From Pontibacter actiniarum (GTDB lineage Bacteria > Bacteroidota > Bacteroidia > Cytophagales > Hymenobacteraceae): a DNA stretch of 64,000 nt. Made by a program: the position numbers and the translations under genes. Where the stretch lies: assembly GCF_003585765.1 (NCBI RefSeq), contig NZ_CP021235.1, positions 2,356,001-2,420,000 of the forward strand. Reading direction: 5' to 3'. Of the stretch, positions 62,047 to 64,000 are shown in pieces (position 1 is the stretch's first letter; every line of letters starts with the position of its first letter). The notes under the pieces were generated by a model. That model did not search any database. It was not told the origin of the DNA and worked only from the letters and a program-made list of their open reading frames with translations.

Positions 62047-62148
62047 GTTAGCTACGCCACAGTACAACTTTATGGCTCAAGAGCGAGAAATGGAGTAATA
62101 CTTTTGGAATCTAAACTGCCTTCAAGAAAAGTCAAGAAAAAACTTTAG

Positions 62149-62209
62149 CCAACAAAGTTCAGCTTTAACCCTTGCTATGCTTCGGGCTTTAGCTGCACGA
62201 GTAACGTTA
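62149..62209 (+). repeat. attC-like spacer D
   Basis: Same borders as spacer C (CCAACAAAG and CGAGTAACGTTA) and the same stem with compensatory changes (CAGCC/GGCTG becomes CAGCT/AGCTG). Last structured spacer of the row, followed by the convergent gene at 62230. Confidence 0.65.
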
Positions 62210-62229
62210 TATCCAGTTCGGCTATTGGT

Positions 62230-63063
62230 TTAGTTGGTTACTTCCTTTTTCATACCCTTTAGTACCTGCCAGTCATACCCTTTTTCCATGCTGAGACTCT
62301 TGAAAATGTGGAACCCGTATTCAGCCACAAGTATAATCTGCTTCTTGGAATCCTCTATGCTCATCCTGAGCGAGTATTGCTGGAAGTCCTCTTCAAAGGT
62401 AAAGTGATGTTCGAATAACTCTTTTTGGTATGCTGTGAAGTCTGCTCTTTTCTTATTTATCTTAAATGCGGAGTGGACTACTGCATGCCTGACATGGCTT
62501 ATAACCTGATACCATTGGGAGATATTATACCTTCTCGGCTGTTCTGACTCGTTGAACCTTTCAGATAGTCGCTTAATAAGCTTAACGATATCAGCGTTGT
62601 TTTTGCCACGATATTTTCTGACCTTCTCCTTATAGTCATCCAGAGAAATGCATTTTTGATTTGCAATCTTGCCTGCTTTACAATATTCATCAGGGTTGTT
62701 GTACAGGTAAGCTGCGGTGATATCAAACAAAAAAGACTCAAGAACTTCATAGCAGGTAGCCACGCTTCTCATTCCTTCCCTGCTTATCAACGCTTCTACA
62801 CTACCTGGTATATCTTTAACCTTTATCACGTCACGCTTACCCGTATGATAGAAAATCTTAAATCCATTATCAGAAGGACCAGTCAGGTCACCAATAGCTA
62901 AAGCTGTTCCCATTATACCTTCTTCGGGGTCTTTTCCTTCAAAACGCACTAACAAAGTCTTCTTCTGGTTTTTCAGATGCGTAGCCGTCTGATAGAACAT
63001 GGAGTTGGTCAGAGATATGTTCTCCAAGAATGTATTTAATTCTTGCTGTAATGGGTTATTCAT
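62230..63063 (-). CDS. Hypothetical protein with HEPN-like motif
   Basis: A 277-residue soluble protein. I chose the ATG at 63063 (MNNPLQQEL); an ATG at 63093 is possible. The region YQVISHVRHAVVHSAFKI contains R-x4-H, the catalytic signature of HEPN RNases, within helical surroundings (about 180-205), so a HEPN-like toxin or effector is possible. No other motif is seen. AT-rich, next to the cassette-like row and the second GTAGTA array. The assignment rests on one short motif. Confidence 0.6.
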   Translation of the reverse strand: MNNPLQQELNTFLENISLTNSMFYQTATHLKNQKKTLLVRFEGKDPEEGIMGTALAIGDLTGPSDNGFKIFYHTGKRDVIKVKDIPGSVEALISREGMRSVATCYEVLESFLFDITAAYLYNNPDEYCKAGKIANQKCISLDDYKEKVRKYRGKNNADIVKLIKRLSERFNESEQPRRYNISQWYQVISHVRHAVVHSAFKINKKRADFTAYQKELFEHHFTFEEDFQQYSLRMSIEDSKKQIILVAEYGFHIFKSLSMEKGYDWQVLKGMKKEVTN

Positions 63064-63084
63064 CTGGTTGAGAGAGTATAAATT

Positions 63085-63390
63085 TAATAACAAGTAGTAG
63101 GTGCAGTAAGTGCTAATTCATGAACCTACTACATGATATCTGCCTCTATTAGCTATAAATGCATGTTGTAGTAAGTAGTAAATGTAGTAGTTAAATTTAT
63201 AGAGATAGGAAAGTATATCTAATAGAAGGTAAATTATAGATTTACATTGTATGGTTTATGAAAATTCACCTACTACACCTACTACTTACTACCAGCCAAC
63301 AATAAACCTCTGTTACTGCCTTTAAACAGCCTTTTCGGTGTAGTAAGCTGAGTCACATTAGCCACTACATGAAACGCCACCCTACTACAA
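63085..63390. repeat. Second GTAGTA-rich array
   Basis: About 300 AT-rich bases with repeated GTAGTAGG, GTAGTAAG and their complements, similar in composition and motif to the array at 54330-54625. No gene is present. The two arrays bracket the ABC-3C and cassette region. Confidence 0.55.
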
Positions 63391-63456
63391 TTGTGATAGT
63401 TGGGTGAGATTTCAAAATGCGATTCACCAAATAGAAGTAAATAACGTTACTTCCCA

Positions 63457-64000
63457 CTACTTTTTATAAGGAAACTCGTCAAAGCCCAACACAATCTTAT
63501 TCTTCGTCACATCCATTAGTATAGAGGTATCAGTAAGTTCAATCAAAATATTAAAAGGGGTAAGCTGAACGGCTACATTACCCTCTAAATACTCAAAAAC
63601 ACATACATTTAGATTGTATTTATGATTGCCCTTCAACTGCTCGTATGAGTCGATTGTCCATCTAAGCTGTTGCTCAACCTCTGCTGCTTCCCATTTGTAA
63701 TCGAAAATTAAATCGCTTATAGAGTCAATTTTAGTCAGAGTAACTCTATAGGTATTGTCTCTGGTATCATACTCGTACGTAGTAATATCGAGTGTTTGGC
63801 TGGTAGTTCTGAAGTTAAGGTTATTAAAGATGCTGCCAGCTTCGCAAATCGTGCAGTCCAAGATACTACCATCATCTAAACAATTACAAGCAGAACAGGT
63901 AGGAACACAGCATTTCCAAATCCAAGAATCCTTATCCAACATAGGCTTTTCTTGAAAATCAAAGTTTATCCAGACATACTCATTATCAGTTTTTATCGCA
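63457..64000 (-). CDS. Partial hypothetical protein, runs off the window
   Basis: The frame is open from the stop at 63457 to the last base of the window; an internal ATG at 63942 is unlikely to be the start because the upstream frame (TDNEYVWINFDFQEKPM) is well formed. It has a Cys-rich segment WKCCVPTCSACNCLDDG followed by CTICEAG and then a beta-rich part. The family is not recognised. The N-terminus lies outside the window. Confidence 0.6.
   Translation of the reverse strand, partial: AIKTDNEYVWINFDFQEKPMLDKDSWIWKCCVPTCSACNCLDDGSILDCTICEAGSIFNNLNFRTTSQTLDITTYEYDTRDNTYRVTLTKIDSISDLIFDYKWEAAEVEQQLRWTIDSYEQLKGNHKYNLNVCVFEYLEGNVAVQLTPFNILIELTDTSILMDVTKNKIVLGFDEFPYKK

Noticed and set aside
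1..64000. Insertion sequences and ribosomal RNA genes
   Set aside because: No transposase motif (DDE, HUH or IS200-type) and no rRNA signature was seen; the only mobile-element enzymes are the serine recombinase, tyrosine integrase and relaxase.

Overview
The window looks like an accessory-rich chromosomal segment of an aerobic Bacteroidetes bacterium of the Hymenobacteraceae/Cytophagales type (Pontibacter, Hymenobacter or relatives). The reasons are a SusC/SusD pair with an upstream TlpA-like protein, a T9SS-type C-terminal sorting domain, a TPR-linked hybrid-style sensor kinase, a DUF6520-like peptide, Bacteroidetes-type mobilization genes (primase, MobC, MobA relaxase, YWFCY/TraG-like coupling ATPase) and a VapE/BT4734-type primase element. 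The blocks at about 5-12 kb and 33-49 kb are visibly GC-rich. The blocks at 12.6-18.8 kb and 49.8-64 kb are AT-rich, which suggests several independent acquisitions. The genus is an inference.

Layout. 0.5-4.9 kb: a periplasmic-TPR histidine kinase, a small STAS-like protein and decayed fragments. 4.9-11.8 kb (minus strand): umuD-umuC, then a NuiA-type nuclease inhibitor, a secreted non-specific nuclease and a large T9SS-sorted secreted protein ending at a clear terminator. 12.6-18.8 kb: a defence island with a type II-short CBASS (membrane NARF-like effector, CD-NTase, E2-like protein). It is divergent from a sigma-like/helical/ImmA-IrrE three-gene regulatory module, and a putAbiC-type abortive infection gene follows. 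A 60-bp nested dyad sits in the divergent promoter region. 18.9-27.4 kb: a secreted protein; a minus-strand operon of TPR membrane protein, TerB/PH-like protein and helicase with a possible C-terminal nuclease; and a divergent AlbA_2/ATPase regulator. 28.6-31.1 kb: a ubiquitin-like conjugation operon made of a 49-aa Pro/Gly-rich peptide ending in Gly, an E2-E1 fusion and a JAMM peptidase.

32-41.5 kb: a sugar O-acetyltransferase, an XRE regulator with a palindromic operator, two small paralogues, a TlpA-like protein lacking the second active-site Cys, SusC, SusD, a small secreted peptide and a Crp/Fnr regulator. 42-49.7 kb: an integrated mobilizable element (LytTR regulator, CHC2/Toprim primase, MobC, MobA, coupling ATPase, large serine recombinase) ending against a tRNA-Arg gene. 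49.9-64 kb: a second AT-rich element with tyrosine integrase, VapE and BT4734-like replication proteins. It carries an ABC-3C conflict system (DUF3732 ATPase, middle component, nuclease-like component), a row of small genes separated by attC-like structured spacers, a HEPN-motif protein and a gene running off the window end.

At least four conflict or defence systems lie within 50 kb. The most novel-looking items are the ubiquitin-like operon with its proline-rich peptide, the sigma/ImmA switch facing a CBASS, the helicase/TerB/TPR operon and the integron-like cassette row without a visible integron integrase. All function assignments come from reading motifs; no database search was possible.
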